Source of the DNA: Paraburkholderia sp. BL23I1N1
GTDB lineage: Bacteria; Pseudomonadota; Gammaproteobacteria; Burkholderiales; Burkholderiaceae
Length of the DNA: 64,000 nt
Assembly: GCF_003610295.1 (NCBI RefSeq)
Contig: NZ_RAPV01000002.1
Location: forward strand, 1,116,001 to 1,180,000
Direction of reading: 5' to 3'
A program made the translations under genes and the position numbers. Positions 7,916-15,836 of this stretch are shown here, piece by piece. The notes under the pieces are model-generated. The model made no database searches and was not told where the DNA came from. It saw only the letters and a list, made by a program, of their open reading frames with translations. Within the stretch, counting starts at the first letter, position 1. Every line of letters starts with the position of its first letter.

Positions 7916-8797
7916 CCTGAAAGCCCTCCGTGGGACAGTTAAGCTGACTGGGCACAGCGTGTTTCGTCAAGGGTTCAGGCGCTAATATCTAATCTCTTTT
8001 TGGATGATGGCCTAAACGCACTCTGCACTATTCAATGGTCCCGATAGCGAGATTTGTCAATGGAGTGCTGCAGACGCGACGCTGACGTTACGTAGCCATT
8101 CGCCGGCAAAGCGGCAAAGCTGACCCACTGATTCATGAGTTATGCAAAGTGGCTGAGGGGTGCTTCGCGGCCCAGCATCCCATGCCAGTTCACCACCCTC
8201 ATAGTCGTCAAGCTCATTGCCTGGGCGGCCCTTTCTGTTTTACGCTTCCTCGCCGGCCCTGCCAATGTCCGTTGGTAACGTAGACCGCGCCCGCCACCAC
8301 CATCCAGAGCGAAGGCCATGCTGGCCAGCGAGACTCTGCGAGCCGAGGTACATCACTAACTGCCAGACGATTGCGCAGGCCTTCCTCAACTACTACGTCC
8401 GGGACGTCCGGGTGGAACGGGGTTCATCCGCAGTGGGGCCGGGGCTGCTCAGATCCGGCTCTGCCAAAGGCACCGCCATAAAAGCGCCTACGCGTGCGTG
8501 GCTGTCATTTCGCTTCGGTTGCGGCGCTGACCTCGCCGATGACTGCTTTGCGGCGCTAAATATCGACGGCGCTATGTCCGGTGTGGGTCGAACTGAGCCG
8601 GACGCAGGCTGAGCATCGACGGCTCGCATCTATTCAGAATCGGACCGTGTTCGGCCACAAGCCGCCGTTCACATGCGGCGTCGCTCAGACGTTCAAGTGT
8701 CGGCTACACCCCGTAACCGGCCATAGAATCGTAAAGGACCAACGCTCGTCATCGAATAAAAGTTCAGTGTCCGAGATGCGCGTCAGGTTGCGGCGTC
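7916..8797. other. Intergenic, no gene recognised
   Basis: About 880 bp without a supported gene. The frame at 8217-8612 (131 codons, plus) has no recognisable family, no clear ribosome site and arginine/proline-rich shadow-like composition. The stretch upstream of 7915 presumably holds the promoter of the split fusion gene. It is likely decayed sequence at the edge of the mobile-element cluster. Confidence 0.35.
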
Positions 8798-9079
8798 TCA
8801 GAATTCCCGCGCGGAAAGCTTTACCTTTTCGCAAGTCCCAGTTGCGTCCTTGGAGAGCTCACTGCTGGTTTTGAACCGGTGATAGTTGAAATCACCGGTA
8901 TTTCGGTCGATCACCACTTCGCTGGTCCAGCCCGACTGGAATGTATTGGTTATATCCCATTTCCCCGCGTCGCTGGCGTCCTGAAGGTCAGTGATGGAAC
9001 CGGCCTTGAAGTTTCCTACGGAGATGCTGAGGTCTGCGCCATCTCCACTGATCATCGTCATTCCGTTCTCGGTTTCCAT
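8798..9079 (-). CDS. Small hypothetical protein, possible C-terminal remnant
   Basis: The frame encodes METENGMTMISGDGADLSISV and continues to 93 residues with a plausible composition and no low-complexity bias. The segment WTSEVVIDRNTGDFNYHRF resembles the 'hIdRxTGxFxYxR' ending seen in several small proteobacterial secreted proteins. The frame stays open upstream to about 9125 (EFSWQ precedes the methionine), so this may be the tail of a larger gene lost by rearrangement. There is no signal peptide and no operon partner. Function is unknown. Confidence 0.4.
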   Translation of the reverse strand: METENGMTMISGDGADLSISVGNFKAGSITDLQDASDAGKWDITNTFQSGWTSEVVIDRNTGDFNYHRFKTSSELSKDATGTCEKVKLSAREF

Positions 9080-9193
9080 CTGCCAAGAAAATTCGCGTGC
9101 TCGAGGTCTTCGCGCTGGACGTCCTCATGCACTCCCGATCATGTACGGAAGGCACCATGGAAGTCATGGGCATGAGCTAACCGGGCCAGCGCG

Positions 9194-10516
9194 TCAAACG
9201 GGTTCTCCACAGTTTTCCGGACCTGCATGAATCGCCCACATTGAGAGCAGATTAAAGCCGATTCCGAGGCACACAATCGGCCAGATCGCGCCATGGGTGT
9301 TTGCTTGAATCAATGTCGCCGCGAACGGTGCGCTACTGCCCACCACGACGGCCAGGTTATACGCAACCGCAGAACCACGGTAGCGGATTTCGGTCGGGAA
9401 GGCTTCGGCAAAATAGGCGGGCTGGACCCCGGCATGAAACTGCGCTGCGCAAAGCAAAAAGACAACGGCCACCGCGATCACGATTATGTGTCCGCTCAGG
9501 ATGAGGGGGAAGAAAGCCAGGAACGCGATCAACATGGTGCGCGATCCCACCAGCATCGCGGGGCGGCGTCCAATACGGTCGCACAGTGCTCCACCGAATC
9601 CCATCGCGAACATCGAGCAAATGTGCGCGAGGATCAGAATGGCAAAGGCCGTCTGTTTTGACACGCCTAGTTTATTGGTGACGAACGAGAGAATGAACAC
9701 GGTCGAGATGAAATAAGCAACAGAGACCGCCGCCCAAACAACCGTCAAACGAAGAACGGTTGTGCCATACGAGCGAAAAGCAACGCCAGGCCGAGCGCCG
9801 CCCAAGCGCCTCTTCTGCATTTCCGTCCTGAACGTCGGCGTCTCGGAGATGCGCATCCGGATGAACAGGCCGATCGCCACCAGCAGGAAGCTGAAGAGAA
9901 ACGGCACACGCCATCCAAAGCTGAGGAACTGTTCGTTCGTCAGAAGCGCCGCGACAGCGAACAGCAATGCATTGGCCAGCACTTGCGCGAGCGGTGAGCC
10001 CATTGCGATGAAGGAACTATAGAATCCGCGCCGGTTTTTCGGTGCATGTTCCATCGTCAGCAATTGACTGCCCGTCACCTCGCCGCCCAGCGCGAAACCC
10101 TGCATGAATCGCAATATGACGAGGGCGACGGGTGCCATCACGCCGATGGAGCCGTAAGTAGGCAGCACGCCGATCAGGAACGAGCAGATACCCATTAGCA
10201 GAAACGTGAAGACCAGCATGTTGCGGCGGCCAACGCGATCGCCGAGATACCCGCAAACGACTCCGCCAAGCGGTCGGGCGATGAAGCCCACCGAGAACGT
10301 CGCGAAGGCCGCGAGCGCAGCCGTGGTCGGATCGGTCTTCGAGAAGAACAATTGTGGCAATACGGTTGCGGCAATTGCACCGTAGGCGGCGAAATCGAGC
10401 CACTCCAGGGCCGAACCCGCAATACTGCTTAATGCCGCCCGGTTGGCCATCTGCATCTCTTCCGACGCAGGCTGCAAACCGGCGTCGTGCTCCAACGTTT
10501 CTCTTCGGGTATTCAT
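9194..10516 (-). CDS. MHS-family (ShiA-like) metabolite:proton symporter
   Basis: A 440-residue major facilitator protein with 12 predicted membrane segments. It has the metabolite:H+ symporter features LEWLDFAAYGAIAATVLP in the first helix and GYLGDRVGRRNML in the cytoplasmic loop between helices 2 and 3. Known members take up small carboxylates such as shikimate, alpha-ketoglutarate and citrate. The start follows AGGAGACAAAA. It is the last gene of the operon that begins at 15741, 77 bp after the enoyl-CoA hydratase gene, so it probably imports that pathway's substrate. Shikimate or a related acid is a reasonable guess, given aroE and aroQ in the operon, but the substrate cannot be read from the sequence. 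Confidence 0.88.
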   Translation of the reverse strand: MNTRRETLEHDAGLQPASEEMQMANRAALSSIAGSALEWLDFAAYGAIAATVLPQLFFSKTDPTTAALAAFATFSVGFIARPLGGVVCGYLGDRVGRRNMLVFTFLLMGICSFLIGVLPTYGSIGVMAPVALVILRFMQGFALGGEVTGSQLLTMEHAPKNRRGFYSSFIAMGSPLAQVLANALLFAVAALLTNEQFLSFGWRVPFLFSFLLVAIGLFIRMRISETPTFRTEMQKRRLGGARPGVAFRSYGTTVLRLTVVWAAVSVAYFISTVFILSFVTNKLGVSKQTAFAILILAHICSMFAMGFGGALCDRIGRRPAMLVGSRTMLIAFLAFFPLILSGHIIVIAVAVVFLLCAAQFHAGVQPAYFAEAFPTEIRYRGSAVAYNLAVVVGSSAPFAATLIQANTHGAIWPIVCLGIGFNLLSMWAIHAGPENCGEPV

Positions 10517-10593
10517 TTTTTGTCTCCTGATCGCATCGTCGTCGCCCGGACCGAGTCACGGGTTGTGGATGTATTCGGCGCTTCGGTTCCTGA

Positions 10594-11382
10594 TTAACGT
10601 CCGGTCCAGTTCGGCGGACGTTTCTGCGTGAACGCCTTTGGGCCTTCGCGAGCGTCGTGGCTCGCAAGCATGCGTTGTGCGAGCGGATAGTTTTCGTGCA
10701 TCGTCGTCGCGAGATTCGCGTGAGCGAGGCTTTGCAGCATCACCTGTTTCGATGCCTGCACGGCGAGTGGCGCGCAAGCAAGAATGTTGTATGCCAGCGC
10801 TCGCGCACGGCCCATTAACTCGGCCGCGGGAACAACCTCGTTTAGCAAACCGACGCGGTATGCGTCGTGGGCCGAAAGCCGGTTGCCGGTGAGTACGAGA
10901 GCCATTGCGTCTTTCATGCCTATCTGCCGCGGCAGGCGCTGCAACAGGCCACCGCCCAACGCAGCCAATCCGACACGCGGTTCCGGCAGCCCGAATTGCG
11001 CGTGATCGGCCGCGATGCCGAGGTCGCATGCCGCAAGAATTTCCATGCCACCGCCGAGACACAGCCCGTTCACTGCTGCAATCAACGGCTTCCAGAGATC
11101 AAAACGGTGTGTGATGCCGGCAAATCCCGTCGACGGCTTGGTGTGATCGCCCGTTGCATCGAGTGCTTTCAGGTCTGTGCCGACGCAGAACGCCCGCTCA
11201 CCTGCACCCGTTACGATCGCGACTCGCAGCGACGGGTCGGCGGCATAGCGGTCGAACGCGTTGGCGAATTCGCGATGAGCGTCGGGATGCATCGCGTTGA
11301 GTACTTCAGGCCGGTCGATCGTCAACGTGAGCAACGGCCCGTCGACTTCATAGCGGCAGTGACGATACGTTTCGGGTGTCAT
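10594..11382 (-). CDS. Enoyl-CoA hydratase/isomerase (crotonase) family
   Basis: A 262-residue crotonase-fold enzyme starting MTPETYRHCRYEVDGPLLTL. The oxyanion-hole segments are visible as AFCVGTDLKAL and NGLCLGGGMEILAACDLGIA. The first catalytic Glu of classical hydratases is replaced in the LPEPRVGLAALGGGLLQRLP region by a layout also seen in isomerases and lyases, so the exact reaction is uncertain. The start at 11382 was chosen over the longer frame because AGGAGGCTGGAG directly precedes it. It lies 40 bp after aroQ and, with the MaoC protein and the CoA-transferase, suggests CoA-thioester chemistry in this operon. Confidence 0.85.
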   Translation of the reverse strand: MTPETYRHCRYEVDGPLLTLTIDRPEVLNAMHPDAHREFANAFDRYAADPSLRVAIVTGAGERAFCVGTDLKALDATGDHTKPSTGFAGITHRFDLWKPLIAAVNGLCLGGGMEILAACDLGIAADHAQFGLPEPRVGLAALGGGLLQRLPRQIGMKDAMALVLTGNRLSAHDAYRVGLLNEVVPAAELMGRARALAYNILACAPLAVQASKQVMLQSLAHANLATTMHENYPLAQRMLASHDAREGPKAFTQKRPPNWTGR

Positions 11383-11422
11383 CTCCAGCCTCCTGATGTT
11401 GAAACCTGGGCACGCCAATCCG

Positions 11423-11866
11423 CTATTTCTGCTCGATCTCGGCAACGGCCGCGCGTAACGCGAGCAGATAGCTCTGGATGCCGAAACCGCAAATCTGTCC
11501 TTTGACGATTTCGGCGAAAACGGAGTGATGCCTGAACGGCTCGCGCGCATGAATGTTGGACATGTGCAACTCGACCACCGGGCAAACCAGGATCGCCAGT
11601 GCATCGCGGATTCCGTAGCTGTAGTGTGTCCACGCGCCTGCGTTGATCAGCACCGCATCAACGTTTTCTTCGAACGCATGATGGATGCGCTCGCACATTG
11701 ACGCTTCGCTGTTGGTCTGGAAGGACTCGACCTGTACGGCCAGTTCATGGCCGAGATCCTGCAACCGAGCGTCTATCTCTCCTAGCGTGATCGTTCCGTA
11801 TTGCACCGGATCGCGCTTGCCGAACATGTTGTGATTGATGCCGTGCAGCATCAGGATCTTCTTCAT
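11423..11866 (-). CDS. aroQ: Type II 3-dehydroquinate dehydratase
   Basis: A 147-residue protein of the dodecameric type II family, which interconverts 3-dehydroquinate and 3-dehydroshikimate. The opening loop is atypical (LHGINHNMFGKRDP instead of the usual LNGPNLNLLGxREP), but the catalytic residues align: Arg in GKRDP, Tyr in VQYG, Asn in INAGAWTHYS, His in the same motif, ELHMSN and AREPFRHHS. The start at 11866 has a strong GAAGGAGATACAT upstream. Its place 19 bp after aroE and among CoA-acid genes points to a catabolic or specialised paralogue, not the housekeeping AroQ, which in Burkholderia normally sits by accBC. Confidence 0.9.
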   Translation of the reverse strand: MKKILMLHGINHNMFGKRDPVQYGTITLGEIDARLQDLGHELAVQVESFQTNSEASMCERIHHAFEENVDAVLINAGAWTHYSYGIRDALAILVCPVVELHMSNIHAREPFRHHSVFAEIVKGQICGFGIQSYLLALRAAVAEIEQK

Positions 11867-11885
11867 ATGTATCTCCTTCAGGCCT

Positions 11886-12725
11886 TCAATCAAGGGGGAT
11901 CGTCAAGCGGTCGATGACGGCGCGCGTCTCGGGCCGCACGCCGCGCCACCACGCAAAGGCCTCGGCGGCCTGCTCGACCAGCATGCCGACGCCGTCCGCG
12001 ATACCCAGCACACCCGCGTCGCGCGCGACTCGCAGGAAGGGCGTGAGACGCTTGCCATAGGCGAGCTCGTAGGCCGCGCCGGTGGGGCTGAAAACGCTCG
12101 ACGGAACCGGTGGCAACTCGCCTGTCAGGCTCGCCGAGGTCGCGTTGACCACCAGGTCGAAGCGTCCCATCGCTTCGAGCTCTCCATACCCGCAAGCGAG
12201 TAGCGCACCGCCGCTGGCGGCAACCTGTTCGACCAGCAACTCGACCTTCGCAAGGTTCCGGTTCGCAACGACCAGTTCGGCGGCCCGTGCCGCGATGAAG
12301 GGCAGCAGGGCGCCGCGCACCGCCCCGCCCGCGCCGAGCACCAGCACGCGCTTGTCAGCCATCGGCAGGTTGAGATTGATCTCGATGTCGCGCACGAGGC
12401 CGACGCCATCGAAGTTCTCCGCGACGATCCTGCCGTCCTGGAAGCTCAGCGCGTTGGCCGCTCCGGCGAGTGCCGCGCGCTCGCTGCGAACGTCCGCCAT
12501 CGCGAAGGCCTTCAGCTTGAACGGCGCGGTCACGTTCATGCCTTTCCCGCCATCGGCGATGAAAGCGCGCACGGTCGCGGCGAATGCGTCTTGCGGTTCC
12601 AGCGGGCCTTCTATGGCGGTGTAGGAGAGGTCCTGCCGCGTCTCCTGAGCGAATGACCCATGAATTAGCGGGGATTTGGTGTGGCCGATCGGGTTTCCGA
12701 TCACTGCATACCGGTCGGTCATCAT
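11886..12725 (-). CDS. aroE: Shikimate dehydrogenase family protein
   Basis: A 279-residue NAD(P)-dependent oxidoreductase. The substrate domain contains NPIGHTKSP, the catalytic Lys in MNVTAPFKLKA and the Asp in ENFDGVGL. The Rossmann loop is VLGAGGAVRGAL and the C-terminal side has NATSASL and the ELAYGK region. Residues expected for dehydroshikimate/shikimate or quinate oxidoreduction are all present. The ATG overlaps the stop of the upstream CoA-transferase gene (ATGA). Location in this operon suggests a catabolic AroE-like enzyme (quinate or shikimate dehydrogenase type) or one recruited for another hydroxy-acid; substrate specificity cannot be decided here. Confidence 0.88.
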   Translation of the reverse strand: MMTDRYAVIGNPIGHTKSPLIHGSFAQETRQDLSYTAIEGPLEPQDAFAATVRAFIADGGKGMNVTAPFKLKAFAMADVRSERAALAGAANALSFQDGRIVAENFDGVGLVRDIEINLNLPMADKRVLVLGAGGAVRGALLPFIAARAAELVVANRNLAKVELLVEQVAASGGALLACGYGELEAMGRFDLVVNATSASLTGELPPVPSSVFSPTGAAYELAYGKRLTPFLRVARDAGVLGIADGVGMLVEQAAEAFAWWRGVRPETRAVIDRLTIPLD

Positions 12726-13942
12726 GGCCTCCGCTTCGAATACAGGACGCCGTCGGTTTGCATCGCGTCGATTTCAGCGGCGCCGAATCCCAGCGACTCT
12801 GCGACTTCAGCGTTGTGTTGTCCGAGATCGGGTGCGACCTCGCGGATCGTCGTGTCGCAATCGGAGAAGCGGAACGGCAGATTCGGCAAGCGCAACTTGC
12901 CGTAGCGCGGATGCTCCTGATCGACCACCATGCCTCGCGCGACGATCTGCGGATCGGCGAGCACTTCGTCGATGCGTTGCACCTTCGCGCATGGCACGTC
13001 GATACTGTCGAGCAGGTCGAGCACCTGTGCGACCGGTCGGCTCGCAACCCACGGCCGGACGACGGACAGAATGTCCAGGCGATTGGCGTTACGTCCATCG
13101 AGCGTGTAGAAACGCTCGTCGGTGCTGAATCCGGCTGGGCCTCCCTGTGCCTCGACAAGCGCGGCGAACCGCTTCCACGCGTCGTCGACCTGGGCCGCGA
13201 TAACGAGATCGCCGTCGGCTGCGCGGAACACGCCATAGAGCGTCGACGTTGGCATGTCATGACCGGTTTGCTCGGGCACGATGCCTTGCATGGTGTAGCA
13301 CTGCACTGCGTATTCGTGCATCGACACCAGCGTGTCGTATAGCGCCATATCGATGTGTTGGCCCCGGCCGCTCGTCACGCGTCCGAGCAGCGCGGCATTG
13401 ATTGCGGCGACCGCGTGAATGCCCGTGTACATGTCGCCGAGCGAGATGCGCATCAACGGCGGCGGCTCGCCGGGATTGCCGATCATCTGCATGATCCCGC
13501 TCCTCGCTTCGGCGATCAGGCCAAAACCGGCGCGATGCGCATCCGGCCCGGTATGGCCGTACGCCGAGATCGAGCAATAGACGAGCCGCGGATTGCGCGC
13601 GGACAACTCGTCATAACCCAGGCCGAGCTTGTTCAGCGCGCCGGGGCGATAGTTCTCAACGAATACATCGGCCGAATCGCACAGCCGCTGCATGAATTCC
13701 TTGCCGCGCGGGTCGCGCATATTGACGCTGACACCGCGCTTGCCCATGTTGAGTTGCAGGAAATAGCCGCTCTGTTCGTCGTCGAGCACGGTGGCGTGCT
13801 GACGTCCGGCGTCGCCGCTGCCGGGCCGTTCGACCTTGATGACTTCCGCGCCGAGCGCTGCCAGGCAGCGCCCCACGTACGGGCCGGCCAGGAAGTGACT
13901 GTAATCGACGACACGAATACCTTCGAGAGGACGGGCTTGCAT
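12722..13942 (-). CDS. Class III (CaiB/BaiF) CoA-transferase
   Basis: A 406-residue protein with the family N-terminus LEGIRVVDYSHFLAGPYVGR and LGAEVIKVERPGSGD. The catalytic Asp is in RISLGDMYTGIHA, and the C-terminus has GMVVDQEHPRYGKLRLPNLP. It would move CoA between a donor thioester and a carboxylic acid. The start codon touches the stop of the MaoC gene (TGATG), so the two are translationally coupled. Together with the MaoC hydratase and the crotonase it forms an acid-activation and hydration set, as in itaconate or mesaconate metabolism, though the substrate here is unknown. Confidence 0.92.
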   Translation of the reverse strand: MQARPLEGIRVVDYSHFLAGPYVGRCLAALGAEVIKVERPGSGDAGRQHATVLDDEQSGYFLQLNMGKRGVSVNMRDPRGKEFMQRLCDSADVFVENYRPGALNKLGLGYDELSARNPRLVYCSISAYGHTGPDAHRAGFGLIAEARSGIMQMIGNPGEPPPLMRISLGDMYTGIHAVAAINAALLGRVTSGRGQHIDMALYDTLVSMHEYAVQCYTMQGIVPEQTGHDMPTSTLYGVFRAADGDLVIAAQVDDAWKRFAALVEAQGGPAGFSTDERFYTLDGRNANRLDILSVVRPWVASRPVAQVLDLLDSIDVPCAKVQRIDEVLADPQIVARGMVVDQEHPRYGKLRLPNLPFRFSDCDTTIREVAPDLGQHNAEVAESLGFGAAEIDAMQTDGVLYSKRRP

Positions 13943-14400
13943 CAGAACGCTCCCGGACGGCGCGGCACCATCAAACGATGCTCGCCATGCTGGACGACCT
14001 GGCGGTCCTGATTGATCAGATCAGAAGGCAGTACGACGATGCCCCAGTCAGGACGGCTTTTGCTTGCCCGCATCGCGCCGACGCGGAATTTCACGTGCAG
14101 CACGTCGTTGACTTTGATCGGCAGGTGAAAGTCCCACGTCCAGCCGAGCGACATCCCCGGCAGGAAGCGGTATTCGCTTTGGGTCTTCAGGCCGTCAGCG
14201 ATAGACAAGCCGAACAGACCGTGCGCGACGATGCAACCAAAGTGGCTCGCGTTTGCGTATTCGTCGTCCACGTGGACGGGTGTGTGATCGCCTGTGAGAT
14301 CGGCGTAGGCCAGAATGCGCTCTTTGGTCACCGTGTAGGTCGGGCTCACGCATTCGTCACCCTCGTGGGCGTCGTCCCAATATTTATCGACGATCGTCAT
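13942..14400 (-). CDS. MaoC-like hydratase
   Basis: A 152-residue single hotdog-fold protein of the MaoC/(R)-enoyl-CoA hydratase family. The hydratase motif is seen as YADLTGDHTPVHVDDEYANA followed by FGCIVAHGLFGLSIADGL, containing the catalytic Asp and His. It probably hydrates an unsaturated acyl-CoA made by the downstream CoA-transferase. The start at 14400 is preceded by GGAGGTGTGAA; the longer frame beginning at 14445 is rejected because it overlaps the VOC gene with unrelated sequence. It lies 1 bp after the VOC gene. Confidence 0.88.
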   Translation of the reverse strand: MTIVDKYWDDAHEGDECVSPTYTVTKERILAYADLTGDHTPVHVDDEYANASHFGCIVAHGLFGLSIADGLKTQSEYRFLPGMSLGWTWDFHLPIKVNDVLHVKFRVGAMRASKSRPDWGIVVLPSDLINQDRQVVQHGEHRLMVPRRPGAF

Positions 14401-14401
14401 T

Positions 14402-14794
14402 TCACACCTCCGCACGCGGGTTAATGTCCAGTGCCCGCGCCACACACGAGGCGGGCTTCGCCTGGATCAGTTCGACGGCGAGGCCGTCCGGCAGACGCAG
14501 CCAGTTGCGCCCCTGCGACATCTCGCTGGCGTCATACCGTTGCGCGGCGGCCAGCGCCGCCTCCATGTCTTCGCACATCACGCCAAGATGGCCGAGGCGG
14601 CCTTCAGGTGCATCGTAGTTCGGGTTATGGATGAATTGCAGGCCGCCAAGCGTCCAGTACTGACGAGGTTCGTCGACCGAGCCGTCCACTTCGCGCATCG
14701 TCATGCCAAGCACGTCTTCGAAAAAACGGATGTGCCAGTGGATGTCCTTCACCCAGATGGCGACATGCTCCAGATAGGCTTTGCTGCCGTTCAT
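14402..14794 (-). CDS. VOC (glyoxalase/dioxygenase fold) protein
   Basis: A 130-residue vicinal-oxygen-chelate protein starting MNGSKAYLEHVAIWVKDIHW. Two beta-alpha-beta-beta-beta modules are visible, with candidate metal ligands H10 in LEHVAIWV, H in RLGHLGVMCED and E in LAVELIQ. Such proteins catalyse isomerisation, epimerisation (for example methylmalonyl-CoA epimerase) or ring cleavage. In this context an acyl-CoA epimerase or lyase role is possible but unproven. The start has AACAGGAGATAACCGC upstream and overlaps the stop of the PanE-like gene by ATGA. Confidence 0.85.
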   Translation of the reverse strand: MNGSKAYLEHVAIWVKDIHWHIRFFEDVLGMTMREVDGSVDEPRQYWTLGGLQFIHNPNYDAPEGRLGHLGVMCEDMEAALAAAQRYDASEMSQGRNWLRLPDGLAVELIQAKPASCVARALDINPRAEV

Positions 14795-15741
14795 GCGGTT
14801 ATCTCCTGTTTTTTCCGGTCGATCATGGCGCGCTCGATGCCCTTGATGCACGCCACCAGCGTCGCGTTGACCGGCGTCGGCACGCTGTGTCGAAGTCCCC
14901 AGCGCACGACCGCGCCGTTGATAAAGTCGATTTCGGTGACGGAGCCTTTCTCGAGGCTTTGCAGCATCGAGGTCTTGAAGGCAGGTGAGAGTCCTTCTCC
15001 GGCAAGCGTCCAGGGACGTTCGGGGTCGCTCGCGGAGAGCGTCACGCCGGCGGCCTGCGCGACCGCTATCGCCTCGGCGATAGCCGCAAGCGCAGTCGCC
15101 TTCAGAAGCGGTTCGTCGTAGAGTTGGCCGTAGGTCAGGCCGGTGGTGCCCGTTAGCGCGCCGGTCGCGACATTGACCAGCAACTTGTCCCACATCGTGC
15201 CGACGATGTTGTCGCTGACCTCGGTGATCAGCCCGGCGGCATTGAAGGTCTTGGCGATCGCCGCGACACGCGCGGTGATCCGGCCGTCGAGTTCGCCAAT
15301 GTAGGTCGCTTTGCCGGCGACGCCGGACTCGATGTGGCCCGGATTGCGCATCACACAGCCTACGTAGGTCTTGCCGGCCAGCACGCGCTCGTGGCCCACG
15401 ATGTCGGCGAGCACATCTTCGTGCCCAAGGCCGTTCTGCAAAGACAGGACCAGCGTTTCCGGCCCGATCAGTTCGAGCGCGCCGCGCATCGCTGCATCGG
15501 TATGAAACGATTTGACCAGTACGACCACCAGATCGACCGCGCCTGCCTCAGCGGCACGGGTCGCTGTGCGGACCTGCACGTGTCGCGAGCCGCCCCCATC
15601 GTCCACCCGCAGACCATTGCGCGCCATCGCCTGGATATGCGCCGCCGAGCGGTTCAGCAACCAGACATCGTTGCCTGCTTCGGTCAGCGCCGCGCCGATG
15701 GCACAGCCCAGTGCGCCTGCTCCTAGAATCGCAATCTTCAC
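14791..15741 (-). CDS. 2-dehydropantoate 2-reductase (PanE/ApbA) family
   Basis: A 316-residue NADP-dependent reductase. It has the Rossmann motif ILGAGALGCAIGAALTEAG, LVKSFHTDAAM, SLQNGLGHEDVL, the catalytic Lys in MWDKLLVNVATGALTGTTGL and a helical C-terminal domain with GSVTEIDFINGAV. I prefer the GTG at 15741 (VKIAILGAG) because AAGGAGACAGCA stands right before it; the ATG at 15786 would add 15 atypical residues. It is the first gene of the eight-gene operon. True pantoate synthesis is unlikely in this company; reduction of another 2-keto acid is more plausible. Confidence 0.88.
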   Translation of the reverse strand: MKIAILGAGALGCAIGAALTEAGNDVWLLNRSAAHIQAMARNGLRVDDGGGSRHVQVRTATRAAEAGAVDLVVVLVKSFHTDAAMRGALELIGPETLVLSLQNGLGHEDVLADIVGHERVLAGKTYVGCVMRNPGHIESGVAGKATYIGELDGRITARVAAIAKTFNAAGLITEVSDNIVGTMWDKLLVNVATGALTGTTGLTYGQLYDEPLLKATALAAIAEAIAVAQAAGVTLSASDPERPWTLAGEGLSPAFKTSMLQSLEKGSVTEIDFINGAVVRWGLRHSVPTPVNATLVACIKGIERAMIDRKKQEITA

Positions 15742-15836
15742 TGCTGTCTCCTTGATATGGAGACCACAATACGATTCGGTGTTCATGTCGGCAATGCAAT
15801 GGCTACAATGGCATCATTGCGCTGGACAATAATGCT
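15742..15836. promoter_or_regulatory. Divergent promoter region with inverted repeat
   Basis: This 95-bp spacer separates the operon head (15741, minus) from the LysR gene (15837, plus). It contains the inverted repeat GCAATG (15796-15801) - 13 bp - CATTGC (15815-15820), plus another GCAATG at 15791-15796. A dyad between a LysR gene and a divergent operon is the usual position for its binding site. Promoter boxes are not clear. Confidence 0.5.

Noticed and set aside
4070..7960. Possible matching ends of the split fusion element (gactggccatcgcg near 4070 and gactgggcacagcg near 7947)
   Set aside because: They match at only 10 of 14 bases and are direct, not inverted. This is too weak to call element ends.
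8217..8612. 131-codon plus-strand ORF in the gap
   Set aside because: No ribosome site, no family motif, overlapped by other random frames.
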